Assembly (NCBI GenBank): GCA_030595835.1
Contig: JAUVLG010000017.1
Span: forward strand, 1-40,285
Direction of reading: 5' to 3'
DNA: 40,285 nucleotides
Source of the DNA: Candidatus Eiseniibacteriota bacterium
GTDB taxonomy: Bacteria; Joyebacterota; Joyebacteria; Joyebacterales; Joyebacteraceae
Below are positions 31,138-40,084 of the stretch, piece after piece. The number at the start of each line of letters is the position of its first letter. Position 1 is the stretch's first letter. Below the pieces are notes generated by a model. The model saw nothing but the letters and a program-made list of their open reading frames with translations. It made no database searches and was not told the DNA's origin. The position numbers were made by a program, and so were the translations under genes.

Positions 31138-33081
31138 ATGCGGAGCATAATGAGCCGCGCTCTTTTGGTGATAGCTCTCGGCTGTCTCGTGGTTCTTGTG
31201 GCGGTCCTCTCCAGTTGCTCGAAGATCTCACCTGTTTCAACCTCGCCTAACCTGACTCCAGAGACGACGCTGACCGCCAGGGGTGATCCCATTGTGGGCG
31301 GTGCCAGGCAGGTTCTTCTGCGGTGGGCCGGCAGCGACGAGGACGGTTCGGTCGACCACTACCTGGTCCGGCTGGACACGCTCGACTGGCACAGGGTGAC
31401 CTGTACGGAGAGCGTCTTCGTCTTTCCCGGGCGGACCAGGCGACCGAGTCTGGTCGATGAGGAGGAGAAGCACTCCTTCACGGTGAAGGCGGTCGACGAC
31501 CGGGGGGAGGAGGACCCGACCCCCGCGGTCATCTGGTTCACTCCGAGGAACGAGTTGCCGGAGACCGAGATAGTCGACGCGCCGGCGTCGGTCACCGGTC
31601 CGATGGTCTTCTTCGAGTGGGCCGGGACCGACCCGGATGGCGTGGTCGCGGCCTACGACTACAGGCTGTCCGCCAAACCGGGCGGCGAGTGGGTGCAGGT
31701 GGTTCCGGACCCCGGTGCGGGGGAGAGCGTCACAGTCGGTCCGGAGGTGACCACGGTGGGCTTCGGTCCGCTGGCGGGGCTGCACAAGTTCGAGGTCTGG
31801 GCGACCGACAACGAAGGCGGCGAAGACCCGACTCCCGCGGAGTGCGTGTTCACCGTCAACCCGGAGTTGTGCGGTGCCAGGCTCAATGTCTTCACGAACG
31901 TCCTCGGGACACACGTCTTCAGAGGGGGAGTGTGGTCGGATTTCTACAACCTCCCCATGGACGTGTTTCCGGAGCCTCTTACGTTCAACTGGACCGCAGA
32001 CGCTTCTGACTACGGAGGGGAGATCGTCGGATACCGTCACGCCTTCGACGACACTTCCGTCTGGCCGGCCTGGTCTCTCGAGGACAGGACCTTCGAGATC
32101 ACGCCTGAGCCCGGTCGGCACTCCCTCTACGTATCGGCTGTGGACAACGCCGGCATGATCACGCGGGGGCGGATCTACATCGATGTGATCGAGGCTGATC
32201 TTTCCCAGTACATCCTCCTGGTCGATGACTACGACATGTGGGAGGTTAACCCGACATGGGGAACCGATGCGGACCGGGACGCCTTCTACGACACCGTCCT
32301 CTGCTGCTATGAGCGGCTTGTGGCCGAGTGGGATCCCGAGGAACATCTGGAAGGTGGCGATCCGCAGCCCCCCGACGTCGTGGCTCTCGCCTCCGCCTCC
32401 ACGGTCGTCTGGTACTGCGATGGCATGGCGATCATCGGAGACGTCTTCAATTCGTACCGACCCTCGTACAATCCGCTCGCGGGCTACGTGCGAGTGGGCG
32501 GGAACCTCATTCTGTCCGGGGAGAGCGTGCTGACGCAGGTCACTGGAGATCCGTACCCGATCACTATCACCGCTCAAGACAGCACGAGCGGGGCGGTGTT
32601 CGTGAGGGACTGTCTGAGGATTGGCTACGCCGACTACAGCGGCAATGGCGCCAACCCCGATGCACCGTGGGACTACGGCCTCTGCATGCTCGGAGCGGTT
32701 CCTACCCCCGCGGGAGAGGCGCTGGGGTTCGAGTCGGTCTACGTCGATACGGGTGACTGCGACGTGGAGCCGGGCAAGTGGTGGTTCTACTGCGATCCGC
32801 CCCTGCCCAACTACGCCCGCTGCGGTATCAGGGTCGAGAAGCTCGAGAGCTTCCAGGGCAGGAGCCTCGAGATCTACGCGACCGACAGCTTCCTCAATCC
32901 GAACTACGAGGGAGAGACGAGCGTGGTCCTGTATCTTTCCGGCGACAACCACGGCAACGTCTGCTACATGGGATTCCACCTCTACTACCTGAAGACCTTC
33001 CAGTTGAAGGCCTGCTTCGACGAGCTGCTCTCGCTGTTTGGGGAGACGCTGGTGTCGGATCCGACTGGGATTGAGGAGTGA
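31138..33081 (+). CDS. Fn3-like lipoprotein with Rossmann-like C-terminal region
   Basis: 647 residues from ATG 31138 (GGAAGGAGC 8 bases upstream). A lipobox (VLSSC) shows an outer-membrane or cell-surface lipoprotein. Two fibronectin-III-like domains (~45-130 and ~140-245) share the phrase D.DG.V..Y..RL and end with the EEDPTPA / GEDPTPAECVF repeat. A third beta-rich stretch follows. From about 370, ILLVDDYDMWEVN and the alternating helix/strand pattern (VVALASASTVVWY, GGNLILSG) look like a class I glutamine-amidotransferase-like Rossmann domain, a pairing common in this group of bacteria. The function is unknown; surface binding or sugar-related activity is possible. Confidence 0.78.
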   Translation: MRSIMSRALLVIALGCLVVLVAVLSSCSKISPVSTSPNLTPETTLTARGDPIVGGARQVLLRWAGSDEDGSVDHYLVRLDTLDWHRVTCTESVFVFPGRTRRPSLVDEEEKHSFTVKAVDDRGEEDPTPAVIWFTPRNELPETEIVDAPASVTGPMVFFEWAGTDPDGVVAAYDYRLSAKPGGEWVQVVPDPGAGESVTVGPEVTTVGFGPLAGLHKFEVWATDNEGGEDPTPAECVFTVNPELCGARLNVFTNVLGTHVFRGGVWSDFYNLPMDVFPEPLTFNWTADASDYGGEIVGYRHAFDDTSVWPAWSLEDRTFEITPEPGRHSLYVSAVDNAGMITRGRIYIDVIEADLSQYILLVDDYDMWEVNPTWGTDADRDAFYDTVLCCYERLVAEWDPEEHLEGGDPQPPDVVALASASTVVWYCDGMAIIGDVFNSYRPSYNPLAGYVRVGGNLILSGESVLTQVTGDPYPITITAQDSTSGAVFVRDCLRIGYADYSGNGANPDAPWDYGLCMLGAVPTPAGEALGFESVYVDTGDCDVEPGKWWFYCDPPLPNYARCGIRVEKLESFQGRSLEIYATDSFLNPNYEGETSVVLYLSGDNHGNVCYMGFHLYYLKTFQLKACFDELLSLFGETLVSDPTGIEE

Positions 33082-33122
33082 GTGGCCGCCCGCAGGAGAG
33101 GGCAAGGACAAGGGAGGGTACC

Positions 33123-33875
33123 ATGCACAGAGTGCTTTCTGTTGCTGTTGTTCTGTTGCTTGTTGTTCCGACCTGTTTGTACGCGCAGTGCGAGCCCGGA
33201 TTCACGGTGACGAAGACGGCGGACGTTGAGGTGTCGATCGTTGGCGAGTGCGTGGAATACACGATCGTCGTCGAGAACACGGGCACCTGCGAGCTGACGC
33301 TGGCGGGCGTGGATGACTCCCTCATGGGAGATCTGACAGCGCATTTCTGGTCGGTGCTGATGGTTGGCGCAACTGAGGCTCGCACGTTTTCCCACATCGT
33401 TCAGCCGGAAGATCCCGATCCGCTGATCAACACGGTGACGTTCACCTATACGGACCCGTCCGGCGACACCCAGATGGACATGGCTGCGGCCGTGGCTGAC
33501 TTGATCCACCCAAGCTTCACGGTTTCGGTGCACTGCTTAACTCCGGAGGTGCCACCCGGAGAGGATGCTGAGTTCCAGGTGATAATCGTGAACACGGGCG
33601 ATGTGGATCTGGTCATCAATCCTGATGATCCTGGGCTACCGGATTCGTTCACACTCCCCACTGGCGACGTATTCGTGCACGTGACGAGCGTGCCGTGCGT
33701 CGACGACCAAGCGTGCTACACGATCGGCGTCCTTGCCACGCTTCCAGAGGAGTATGGGCTGCCCAATCAGTATGCAGCGGGTGCCTCGGACTGCTGTCCG
33801 TGCGGCGTCAACCCCGCGGAGGAGAACACGTGGGGTCGCGTCAAGTCGCTCTTCAGAAGCGAAGCGGGCGATTGA
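33123..33875 (+). CDS. secreted DUF11-like protein with C-terminal TWG motif
   Basis: 250 residues from ATG 33123 (GGGAGGG upstream). Signal peptide MHRVLSVAVVLLLVVPTCLY with cleavage before about AQC. Two beta domains follow, the first with TVTKTADVEVSIVGECVEYT and VVENTG, the DUF11 signature; the second (FTVSVHCLTPEVPPGEDAEF and VIIVNTG) is a related copy. The C-terminus is a Cys-rich tail (CCPCG) and an acidic spacer before ENTWGRVKSLFRSEAGD. The TWG segment resembles the end of the protein at 30060. DUF11 domains occur in exported adhesin-like proteins. The gene lies 41 bases after the Fn3 lipoprotein and may be co-transcribed. Confidence 0.8.
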   Translation: MHRVLSVAVVLLLVVPTCLYAQCEPGFTVTKTADVEVSIVGECVEYTIVVENTGTCELTLAGVDDSLMGDLTAHFWSVLMVGATEARTFSHIVQPEDPDPLINTVTFTYTDPSGDTQMDMAAAVADLIHPSFTVSVHCLTPEVPPGEDAEFQVIIVNTGDVDLVINPDDPGLPDSFTLPTGDVFVHVTSVPCVDDQACYTIGVLATLPEEYGLPNQYAAGASDCCPCGVNPAEENTWGRVKSLFRSEAGD

Positions 33876-34050
33876 ACTCAGGGAGCCGGTGACAGGTGCT
33901 GACCATCAGGCTGCCGCGTGGAGCAGGGCGCCGGCAGCACTGAGGACTTGTCATGTCCCCCCGAGCCGCTCACTCCGGCGAGCTGTGGTGGAGTGATGCC
34001 CGTTCGTCGTTGTCCCGCAGCTTGGCCCTTTGAAGGGGAGTGTCGCCGTG

Positions 34051-35397
34051 ATGAGCAGAACCCGTGACAGACGCGTCGAGTCCGCCGGTGCGAAGCACAG
34101 CGCACGTCGTTTCGCAGGAGGCGTGCGGCGGCGCGGCGCCGTAGCTCTGGCTGTTGTGGCCGCGCTGCTGATCAGTGGGATGGCGTCAGCCCGAACCCCA
34201 CAGCGCGAGTCCGAATCGTTCGCACGGTACCAGTGGTTCACCGAGAGCGTGGGCGGAGGCTCCTCCTGGTTCCGGACAGGTGAACGCTTCGAGGGTCCGG
34301 TGCACGTCAACGGGGACATCTGTGTCGATGGCGATCCGTGGTTCGGCGCGATTGTGACCGCGGGGGGAGGCCTCACGATCAAGGCCGGCAGCAATCCAAC
34401 GTTCGTGGAGGGTTACTTGTTGCACGTCGACACGATTGAGTTGCCCTCTGTCGCGGACATCCAGGCTACCGTGAAGGATGCGGCCCTAAGCGGCGGCTTC
34501 TACGGGGCGGCGCTCGGGAACAATACTTACTACGAAGTGGAGCTGGGTGTGCCATCTGCTGGGTTGTTCACGTGCGCCGGCTTCGACCGGTATGGAAACC
34601 CCATCGGCTTGAGCATGGTGGTAGACGTGTCGTCTTTGAACGGCGTCGCCTGGTTCGAGGAGCCCATCAGGATCTCCGGGGTGCTCGACGGGATGCTGAC
34701 GATTGGCGTCAACGGCAACATCGAGATCGTGGACGACATCCTCTACGATGGCTCGACGCCTGGAAGTGGTCCGGATCCCGACTGCGATGATATGCTCGGA
34801 CTGATCGCTGCTGGGTCCGCAGACGGAGACATCATCGTCTCCTACACCGTGCCGAATCAGTCGAACTGCGAGATCCATGCGGTCATGATGGCTCTGCAGA
34901 AGAGCCTCGAGGTGGAGGACTATCAGCATTATCCGCCGAGGGGGGATCTGATCGTGTACGGCGGCGCCGTGGTTGACCTCGCCGTTCCGACGGGCGAGTA
35001 CGCGGGCGGCCTAGTCGTTTCCGGGTATCTCAGGGACTTCCACTACGACGCGCGGATGTCAGATGAGTCACCTCCCTTCTTCCCGCAGGTACCTTCTCCG
35101 ACTGGCGTGCCTGAGGTTGCGATTATCAGCCTGGCGCACTCACTGCCGAACCCGTTCAGCGGGACCACGACGATTCGGTTCTGCGCTCCGCAGGGGTCAT
35201 GGGCGACGGTCGATGTCTACAACATCGCAGGCCGGCGCGTGGCCACGCTCTTCGACGGTGTGGTGATCGATGGGTCTGAAGAGGTCGGATGGGACGGGCG
35301 CGACGGCCGAGGCCGGGAAGCTGCGAGCGGCATCTACTTCATCAGGATGGAAGCCGGCGGGGAAGTGGTGACGAGGAAGAGCGTGCTGTTGCACTGA
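34051..35397 (+). CDS. secreted DUF4900-like protein with C-terminal sorting domain
   Basis: 448 residues from ATG 34051, following AAGGGGAG; a TTG at 34030 is less likely. A basic N-terminus leads to a signal peptide (AVALAVVAALLISGMASA). The next region, with RFEGPVHVNGDICVDGDPWF and VTAGGGLTIKAGSNPTF, is like the DUF4900 proteins of envelope-forming bacteria. A beta-rich middle follows, with SNCEIHAVMMALQKSLEVED and GDLIVYGGAVVDLA. The C-terminal ~85 residues are the FlgD/T9SS-like domain: LPNPFSGTTTIRF, VDVYNIAGRRVATLFDG, WDGRDGRGREAASGIYFIR, and final KSVLLH. Likely a surface or extracellular protein of unknown function. Confidence 0.8.
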   Translation: MSRTRDRRVESAGAKHSARRFAGGVRRRGAVALAVVAALLISGMASARTPQRESESFARYQWFTESVGGGSSWFRTGERFEGPVHVNGDICVDGDPWFGAIVTAGGGLTIKAGSNPTFVEGYLLHVDTIELPSVADIQATVKDAALSGGFYGAALGNNTYYEVELGVPSAGLFTCAGFDRYGNPIGLSMVVDVSSLNGVAWFEEPIRISGVLDGMLTIGVNGNIEIVDDILYDGSTPGSGPDPDCDDMLGLIAAGSADGDIIVSYTVPNQSNCEIHAVMMALQKSLEVEDYQHYPPRGDLIVYGGAVVDLAVPTGEYAGGLVVSGYLRDFHYDARMSDESPPFFPQVPSPTGVPEVAIISLAHSLPNPFSGTTTIRFCAPQGSWATVDVYNIAGRRVATLFDGVVIDGSEEVGWDGRDGRGREAASGIYFIRMEAGGEVVTRKSVLLH

Positions 35398-35405
35398 TTG
35401 TCTGA

Positions 35406-35636
35406 CTTCGCGGTTCCTGTCGTTCTCGACCCACCACCGGGAGCACGCGCGATACGGTCTATCACTTCTACGTTGGCAACCTGCACTCCCACACTTCCTA
35501 CTCGGATGGAGTAGGGACTCCCGCGCAGGCGTACGCGGACGTCCTGCCTGCGTTCAGAGCCAAACCCGCGCGGAACCGTGCACAGCGCGCCCGCCCGGCC
35601 GGACCCTTGGAGGCGGTCTGGGTCAGTCCATCATGA
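35406..35636 (+). pseudogene. remnant of a PHP-domain phosphoesterase
   Basis: In the frame ending at TGA 35634-35636, the DNA reads YVGNLHSHTSYSDGVGTPAQ followed by AYADV. HSHTSYSDG is the first metal-binding motif (H-x-H-x-x-x-SDG) of the PHP family. The frame then decays into low-complexity Arg/Pro residues and stops, with no start codon and none of the later PHP motifs. A stop at 35403-35405 precedes it in frame. It therefore looks like a fragment left by deletion, between two genes for secreted proteins, where PHP domains fused to such proteins are plausible. About 355 bases separate the genes here, and this fragment is the only recognisable content. Confidence 0.6.
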
Positions 35637-35753
35637 CTGACACCGGTGTTCGCGGACGCTGGGGAGTCAAGCGCCCCGGCAGAAGACCGACAGCAGTCGA
35701 CAGCGCCCAAGGACGCTGTCCCACAGAGTGGGTAGTTTGGAGAGGAGAGAACT

Positions 35754-38603
35754 ATGAATCCATCACGACGGGCGGCAGCTGCCGCCGCAATGCTGTTCGT
35801 GCTCCTTCTTGTCTCGGCTGGTCTTGTCTCAGCGGCTACGGTGATTGAGTGGAGTCCATTGGAGGTCGAATGCACCATTGGCAACGGCGACGGACCCACC
35901 GAAGACGCTATTGTGATGGTCACGTCCCACACAAGCCTCTCGGACGTGGACGTGCGGGTGGTCCCAGAGCTGGCGGGCTTCGTGGAGGTCATACCGGATC
36001 ACTTCGATACGATGGAGCCGGAGACGCCCTATGAGGTCCGCTTGCGTTTCTCTGTCGCCCCCGGTGCCGGCGCGGGCCAGTACTCGGGAACAGTTCAGAT
36101 CTGTGTGGGCAAGAGGGTGATCGCGCGTCCGCTGCCAGTCGTGATGGACGTGGACTACGGTGACATCGTGATCCCACCGACAACCAAGGTGCTCTCCCGG
36201 GACGCGTCCGGGGCGCTCACCTCCATCGAATCCACACCTCAGGGACACGTGCTGAGCTTCTCGCAGGTCACGAACGACATCGCCGGGCTGAGTTTTGGCG
36301 ATGTGCTGGTGAGCAACGTGTGTGCGGCCGCGCCCATGGGCTTCCTTGGCCGCGTCACCAGTGTCACACTGACCCCTGGTGGGGCCGTGGTGTCCACCGT
36401 GCCCGCGACACTAGAGGATGTGATCAGCTACGGCACGATCCAGCTAAGCAGAGAGCTCGGGCCCGACGACATCGCGGGGGACGTGCCTGTGCGAGGGCTG
36501 GGTCCGGTCAGGGATCCCGACATGATCCCGTTCTGTGCGGATGATCTGGTGATATACGACCTGGACGGCGACTACCAGACAACCGACGATCAGATTCGGG
36601 CAGACGGTTGCGTCAGCGTCGGAGTGGGTTTCGACTTCACGTTGGGGGTTGGCTGGGGCGGTATCCACCACCTTCGCTGCGTCGTGAACGCGAGAGAAGA
36701 AGCATACGTCGTCTTCGAAGCGGAGATCTCGATCTTCGAGTTCGATGAGGAAGTCACGATAGCTTACCACTACTTCACTCCGATCACTATCTGGGTCGGA
36801 TTCGTGCCTGTGGTCTTCGTGCCCGAGCTGAGAGCCTATGCTGAGTTCCAGGGGTCAGCGGAGGCCAGCATGGAGATGTCGGTCATGCAGGATGCGACCC
36901 TATCTCTCGGCGCTCAGTACGACAACGGCGTGTGGTCGCCAGTGAACGAGTTCTCCGCGGGCTGGGGCTGGGAGCCACCGTCCTTCGAGCTGGGCTGCAC
37001 AGTCAAAGGGAGCGTAGGGCCCCAGTTCAATCTCCTGCTCTACGGAATTGTCGGTCCTTACGTCGAGGTGATGGACTACGTTGAGCTTGATGTTGTGATT
37101 CTCCCTCCCCCCCCGTCCTGGGCGTTGTACGGAGGTGTGGAGGCGGGTGTTGGTGTGAGAGTGGACATACTCGGGGAGACACTCGCGGAATGGGAGGCCC
37201 CGACCCTGGTTGACCTGCGCGTATTGCTCGCCGAGTCGGAAATCGATCCCGGCTGCGTGGCCGGACAGGTGACCGACGCCGTGACGCAGCAACCGCTCGG
37301 CGGGGTGGCGGTCGACGTCCTGGACCTGCTGGGGGACCCTGTCACGTCGGGTGTGACCGACGACGACGGCACGTATTCCGTGACTGTTGAAGCAGGCTCG
37401 TACCTCGTTGACTTCTCGAAGCCGGGCTACCTGACCGTGCACTACGTCGGGGTCGACGTCGGCGAGGGGCAGACGGTCTACCTCGAGCCCGTTCTCCAGA
37501 TCGATGACCTCCACGCCGGCGAGGGGATTGCTTCAGGACACATCCTGAACGCCCTGTCCGGCGCTGGCGTGCCAGGTATCACGCTGGACCTCCGCGAAGG
37601 CATGAACTCCACGACTGGCCCAGTGGTAGCGAGCACTGTCAGCGGAAGCGGGGGGACCTACGCATTCTCGGCTCTGGAAGCAGGGAACTACACGGCCGAG
37701 ACCGGAGGCGCCGGCTATCTGACGACGTACTTCGGCATCATCTGCATCGGTGGCCAGGAGACGGCCAACCAGGACGCGGTGATCACGCCGGTTCTCGACG
37801 AGGGTGAGACGCGGATCGTGCTTACCTGGGGATACACGCCCAGCGACCTCGATTCGCATGCTACGGGACCGCTTCCGGACGGGTCCAGGTTCCACATGTA
37901 CTACCCGTACGCGGAGTCCAACTATGGGAGTCCGTGGCCTGAGTACGTCATGCTCGACCTGGATGATGTCACCCATTACGGACCCGAGACGACGACCATC
38001 CTGCAGCATATCCCCGGCGTCTACAGGTTCCTGGTGCATGACTATACTAACCGATGGAGTACGTATAGCACCGTGCTGAGTTCGTCGGGCGCGCTGGTGC
38101 GTGTCTACAGGGATGAGGGTTTGGTGGCGGCGTTCCCTGTGCCCACGGGTCAGGACGGAACCTTGTGGACCGTGTTTGAGATGGAGTCTGACACGATAAC
38201 GCCAGTCAACAGCCTCGAGTACGAATCCTCTCCGAGTGCCATCCGTCCTGAGGCGTCGGAGGACCCGTTCGACTGGTCGTCCCTCCCGTCGAAGGATGGG
38301 ATCGAGGGTGCTCCGGAGGCATCGGTGGCGTCGCTCTCGATCATCCGGCCGAACCCCTTCACGATCGAGACCTCGATCGCCTACACCGTGCCCTCGGCGG
38401 GCGCCGCCGTCGCGATTCGTATCTTTGACGCAGCGGGCCGGCTTGTGACGACCGTTACAGACGAGCAGCGGTCGGGCGGAAGCCACACCGCGACGTGGGA
38501 CGGTCGCGACTCGGCGGGTCAGAGGATGTCGCAGGGCATCTACTTCTGTCGCGCGGCGATCGGAGAGCGGAACGAGGTGCGGAAGGTCGTGCTGTTGAGG
38601 TAG
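35754..38603 (+). CDS. large secreted protein: CarboxypepD_reg-like repeats, DUF2135-like domain, C-terminal sorting domain
   Basis: 949 residues from ATG 35754 (GGAGAGGAGAG upstream). Signal peptide ~1-27. A large beta-rich N-terminal half follows (about 30-490) with no known family seen. Two carboxypeptidase-regulatory-like domains lie at ~497-575 (CVAGQVTDAVTQQPLGGVAV, DDDGTYSVTVEAGSYLVDFS) and ~592-670 (GHILNALSGAGVPGITLDL). At ~684-810, VLTWGYTPSDLDSHATGPLP and RFLVHDYTNRW match DUF2135/YfaP-type domains. The end (~861-949) is the FlgD/T9SS-like domain: RPNPFTIETSIAYTVP, AAGRLVTTV, WDGRDSAGQRMSQGIYFCR, KVVLLR. Probably a surface-exposed adhesin or matrix protein. A hairpin follows at 38651. 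Confidence 0.83.
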   Translation: MNPSRRAAAAAAMLFVLLLVSAGLVSAATVIEWSPLEVECTIGNGDGPTEDAIVMVTSHTSLSDVDVRVVPELAGFVEVIPDHFDTMEPETPYEVRLRFSVAPGAGAGQYSGTVQICVGKRVIARPLPVVMDVDYGDIVIPPTTKVLSRDASGALTSIESTPQGHVLSFSQVTNDIAGLSFGDVLVSNVCAAAPMGFLGRVTSVTLTPGGAVVSTVPATLEDVISYGTIQLSRELGPDDIAGDVPVRGLGPVRDPDMIPFCADDLVIYDLDGDYQTTDDQIRADGCVSVGVGFDFTLGVGWGGIHHLRCVVNAREEAYVVFEAEISIFEFDEEVTIAYHYFTPITIWVGFVPVVFVPELRAYAEFQGSAEASMEMSVMQDATLSLGAQYDNGVWSPVNEFSAGWGWEPPSFELGCTVKGSVGPQFNLLLYGIVGPYVEVMDYVELDVVILPPPPSWALYGGVEAGVGVRVDILGETLAEWEAPTLVDLRVLLAESEIDPGCVAGQVTDAVTQQPLGGVAVDVLDLLGDPVTSGVTDDDGTYSVTVEAGSYLVDFSKPGYLTVHYVGVDVGEGQTVYLEPVLQIDDLHAGEGIASGHILNALSGAGVPGITLDLREGMNSTTGPVVASTVSGSGGTYAFSALEAGNYTAETGGAGYLTTYFGIICIGGQETANQDAVITPVLDEGETRIVLTWGYTPSDLDSHATGPLPDGSRFHMYYPYAESNYGSPWPEYVMLDLDDVTHYGPETTTILQHIPGVYRFLVHDYTNRWSTYSTVLSSSGALVRVYRDEGLVAAFPVPTGQDGTLWTVFEMESDTITPVNSLEYESSPSAIRPEASEDPFDWSSLPSKDGIEGAPEASVASLSIIRPNPFTIETSIAYTVPSAGAAVAIRIFDAAGRLVTTVTDEQRSGGSHTATWDGRDSAGQRMSQGIYFCRAAIGERNEVRKVVLLR

Positions 38604-38650
38604 TCTCGGCACGGTGACGCTGTTCCGAACACTAGAGACGCCAGCACACG

Positions 38651-38680
38651 TTGGGCCCGGTTCTCATGAGCCGGGCCCAA
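38651..38680 (+). terminator. hairpin terminator after the large secreted protein
   Basis: TTGGGCCCGG, a 10-base loop, CCGGGCCCAA. A perfect 10-bp stem 48 bases after the stop at 38603. The loop TTCTCATGAG contains the small palindrome CTCATGAG. No T-run is seen. Confidence 0.6.
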
Positions 38681-38689
38681 TGCCTCATG

Positions 38690-38839
38690 GATTCACCGTC
38701 GTCACAGGAAGCCAAGCTGGGGGTGTACAGGGAGGAGCGGTGCGGGCAAGTCGGGCAACCGATGTCGAAGGCCGAGGCGCTCCAGGAAGCGAAGCAGCTC
38801 CGCGACGTCAGTGAGGGTGGCAGATCCCAAGCTCGTTGA
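38690..38839 (+). pseudogene. possible remnant of a CHAT-domain protein C-terminus
   Basis: The frame ending at 38839 contains QPMSKAEALQEAKQLRDVSE. This resembles the conserved end of CHAT-peptidase domains (KAEAL-x-EAK-x-W-L-R), but one position, the usual Trp, is missing and nothing upstream of it is recognisable. It is at best a short remnant and may be chance similarity. The bases from 38604 to 39229 hold no intact gene. Confidence 0.3.
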
Positions 38840-38863
38840 TTCATCGAAGCACAAGCAATTCCG

Positions 38864-39064
38864 TTGACTCCCGTGGATACGGATCGAGACTGCTTCCTTC
38901 TCCTGATCGACGTGGGGGACTCAACGGAACTCTCTCCTGAGTGCCTGGCGAAGGCGATGGCCAGAGATGAGGGAGGAACTCCCGCGCACTCGCTTGGTCC
39001 CACGTGCCGTAATCAGCTGCGGATGCGCGATTCCGGGGTTGACTGCGTCTCCTCCCCGGAGTAG
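38864..39064 (+). pseudogene. possible truncated cyclase-like or SatD-like ORF
   Basis: 66 codons from TTG 38864. The first third reads DTDRDCFLLLIDVGDSTELS, with a LLLIDhxDST pattern like the first strand of nucleotide cyclase or related domains. The remaining residues (ARDEGGTPAHSLGPTC and on) lose this character, which suggests a frameshift or truncation. No ribosome site is evident. It probably is a decayed gene. Confidence 0.3.
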
Positions 39065-39132
39065 TCTGTTGCTGTTCAGCGCAATAAGTGACAGGATATC
39101 TATCGTTTATTGGGCTGAATAGAAACAACCGC

Positions 39133-39154
39133 GAATCCTCGCCCGTGAGGATTC
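39133..39154. promoter_or_regulatory. inverted repeat, candidate operator of the AbiE pair
   Basis: GAATCCTC (39133-39140), 6 bases, GAGGATTC (39147-39154). It is a perfect 8-bp inverted repeat, about 75 bases before the AbiEi start, in a locally AT-rich stretch (39061-39235). In known AbiE systems AbiEi represses its own operon by binding inverted repeats in the promoter, so this is a candidate site. The exact promoter is unclear. Confidence 0.4.
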
Positions 39155-39229
39155 TGCCTCTCGAGGAAGAACCCACAAGAGCCCATCTGCGAGTTGTTGC
39201 TGTTGGGCGCAGAAAACGGTGAAGAATTT

Positions 39230-40084
39230 ATGACTAATCGACCTGAACGGCAACAGGAAAGCCAGCAGACCGCCGAGTTCATGGCTCGGAATCGGATCTT
39301 CACCCTGGATGAGCTGGCCCGGCATCTCGGAAGTGAGAAGAGCCTGGCTCAGTACCGGATTCGCTACCACCTCCGCCAGAGGCGCCTGAAGCGTCTGGCG
39401 AACGGCGTCTACGCCACCGTGCCAATCGGAGCGGATCCCGAGACGTTTGAAGCGGACGTCTTCCTGGCGGCGAATGCGATCCGGCCAGATGCAGTCTTCG
39501 CCTACCACTCGGCCCTCGATCTCCTCGGGCAAGGGCACTCTGTTTGGTGGACGTGCACGGTCTGCACGGACCGCCGCCGTCCGCCCGTGGTCCTCGGCCG
39601 GAGCACGATCAAGTTCCTGATGCGGCCGCCGGCGGTGCGGCAGGGAACCGAATCGGCGTCTCGGCGGGGGAACGCCGACACCCTGTGGACGACTGAGGTT
39701 CATAGGGGAGGACGGACGCTTCGCGTCACGACGCCCGAGAGAACGCTCGTGGATGGATTCCGGAGACTCGGTCTGGTCGGTGGACTGGATGAGCTTGTGG
39801 AGTCGATGGACGGCTTCGCGACGTTAAGGCCAGAACTCCTGAGAAATGTGCTGCGTGCCTATGACAGCAAGCGGCTGTGGGCGGCGGTGGGCTGGTATCT
39901 CCAGAGACGGCTCACGAGCCTCTTCCTGGACGACTCGATACTGGGAGAGTTCAAGGCGAATCGACCAGGTACCCGAGTCTACCTGGTGCCCGGGCAGCGG
40001 GGAGGTGTCGTAGCGCGGGATTGGAATCTGATTGTTCCCCAGCACCTGCAGCGAAGGGCGCGCGGTGAAGACAGCGGACCGTGA
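39230..40084 (+). CDS. abiEi: AbiEi-like antitoxin / transcriptional regulator
   Basis: 284 residues from ATG 39230; the longer frame from 39194 is less likely. The N-terminal part is a winged helix (FTLDELARHLGSEKSLAQYR followed by IRYHLRQRRLKRLANGVYA), the AbiEi_4-type DNA-binding domain. The rest has the typical YHSALDLLG, TVCTDRRRPPVV and VTTPERTLVDGFRRLGLVGG of AbiEi C-terminal domains. In type IV toxin-antitoxin systems, AbiEi represses the operon and counters the nucleotidyltransferase toxin AbiEii without binding it. Its end overlaps the next gene by 20 bases, so the two are translated together. An inverted repeat lies upstream. Confidence 0.85.
   Translation: MTNRPERQQESQQTAEFMARNRIFTLDELARHLGSEKSLAQYRIRYHLRQRRLKRLANGVYATVPIGADPETFEADVFLAANAIRPDAVFAYHSALDLLGQGHSVWWTCTVCTDRRRPPVVLGRSTIKFLMRPPAVRQGTESASRRGNADTLWTTEVHRGGRTLRVTTPERTLVDGFRRLGLVGGLDELVESMDGFATLRPELLRNVLRAYDSKRLWAAVGWYLQRRLTSLFLDDSILGEFKANRPGTRVYLVPGQRGGVVARDWNLIVPQHLQRRARGEDSGP

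Noticed and set aside
31237-33111. Long open frame of ~620 codons on the minus strand
   Set aside because: It is an antisense shadow of the Fn3 lipoprotein, rich in Arg, His, Val and Pro with no domain and no ribosome site.
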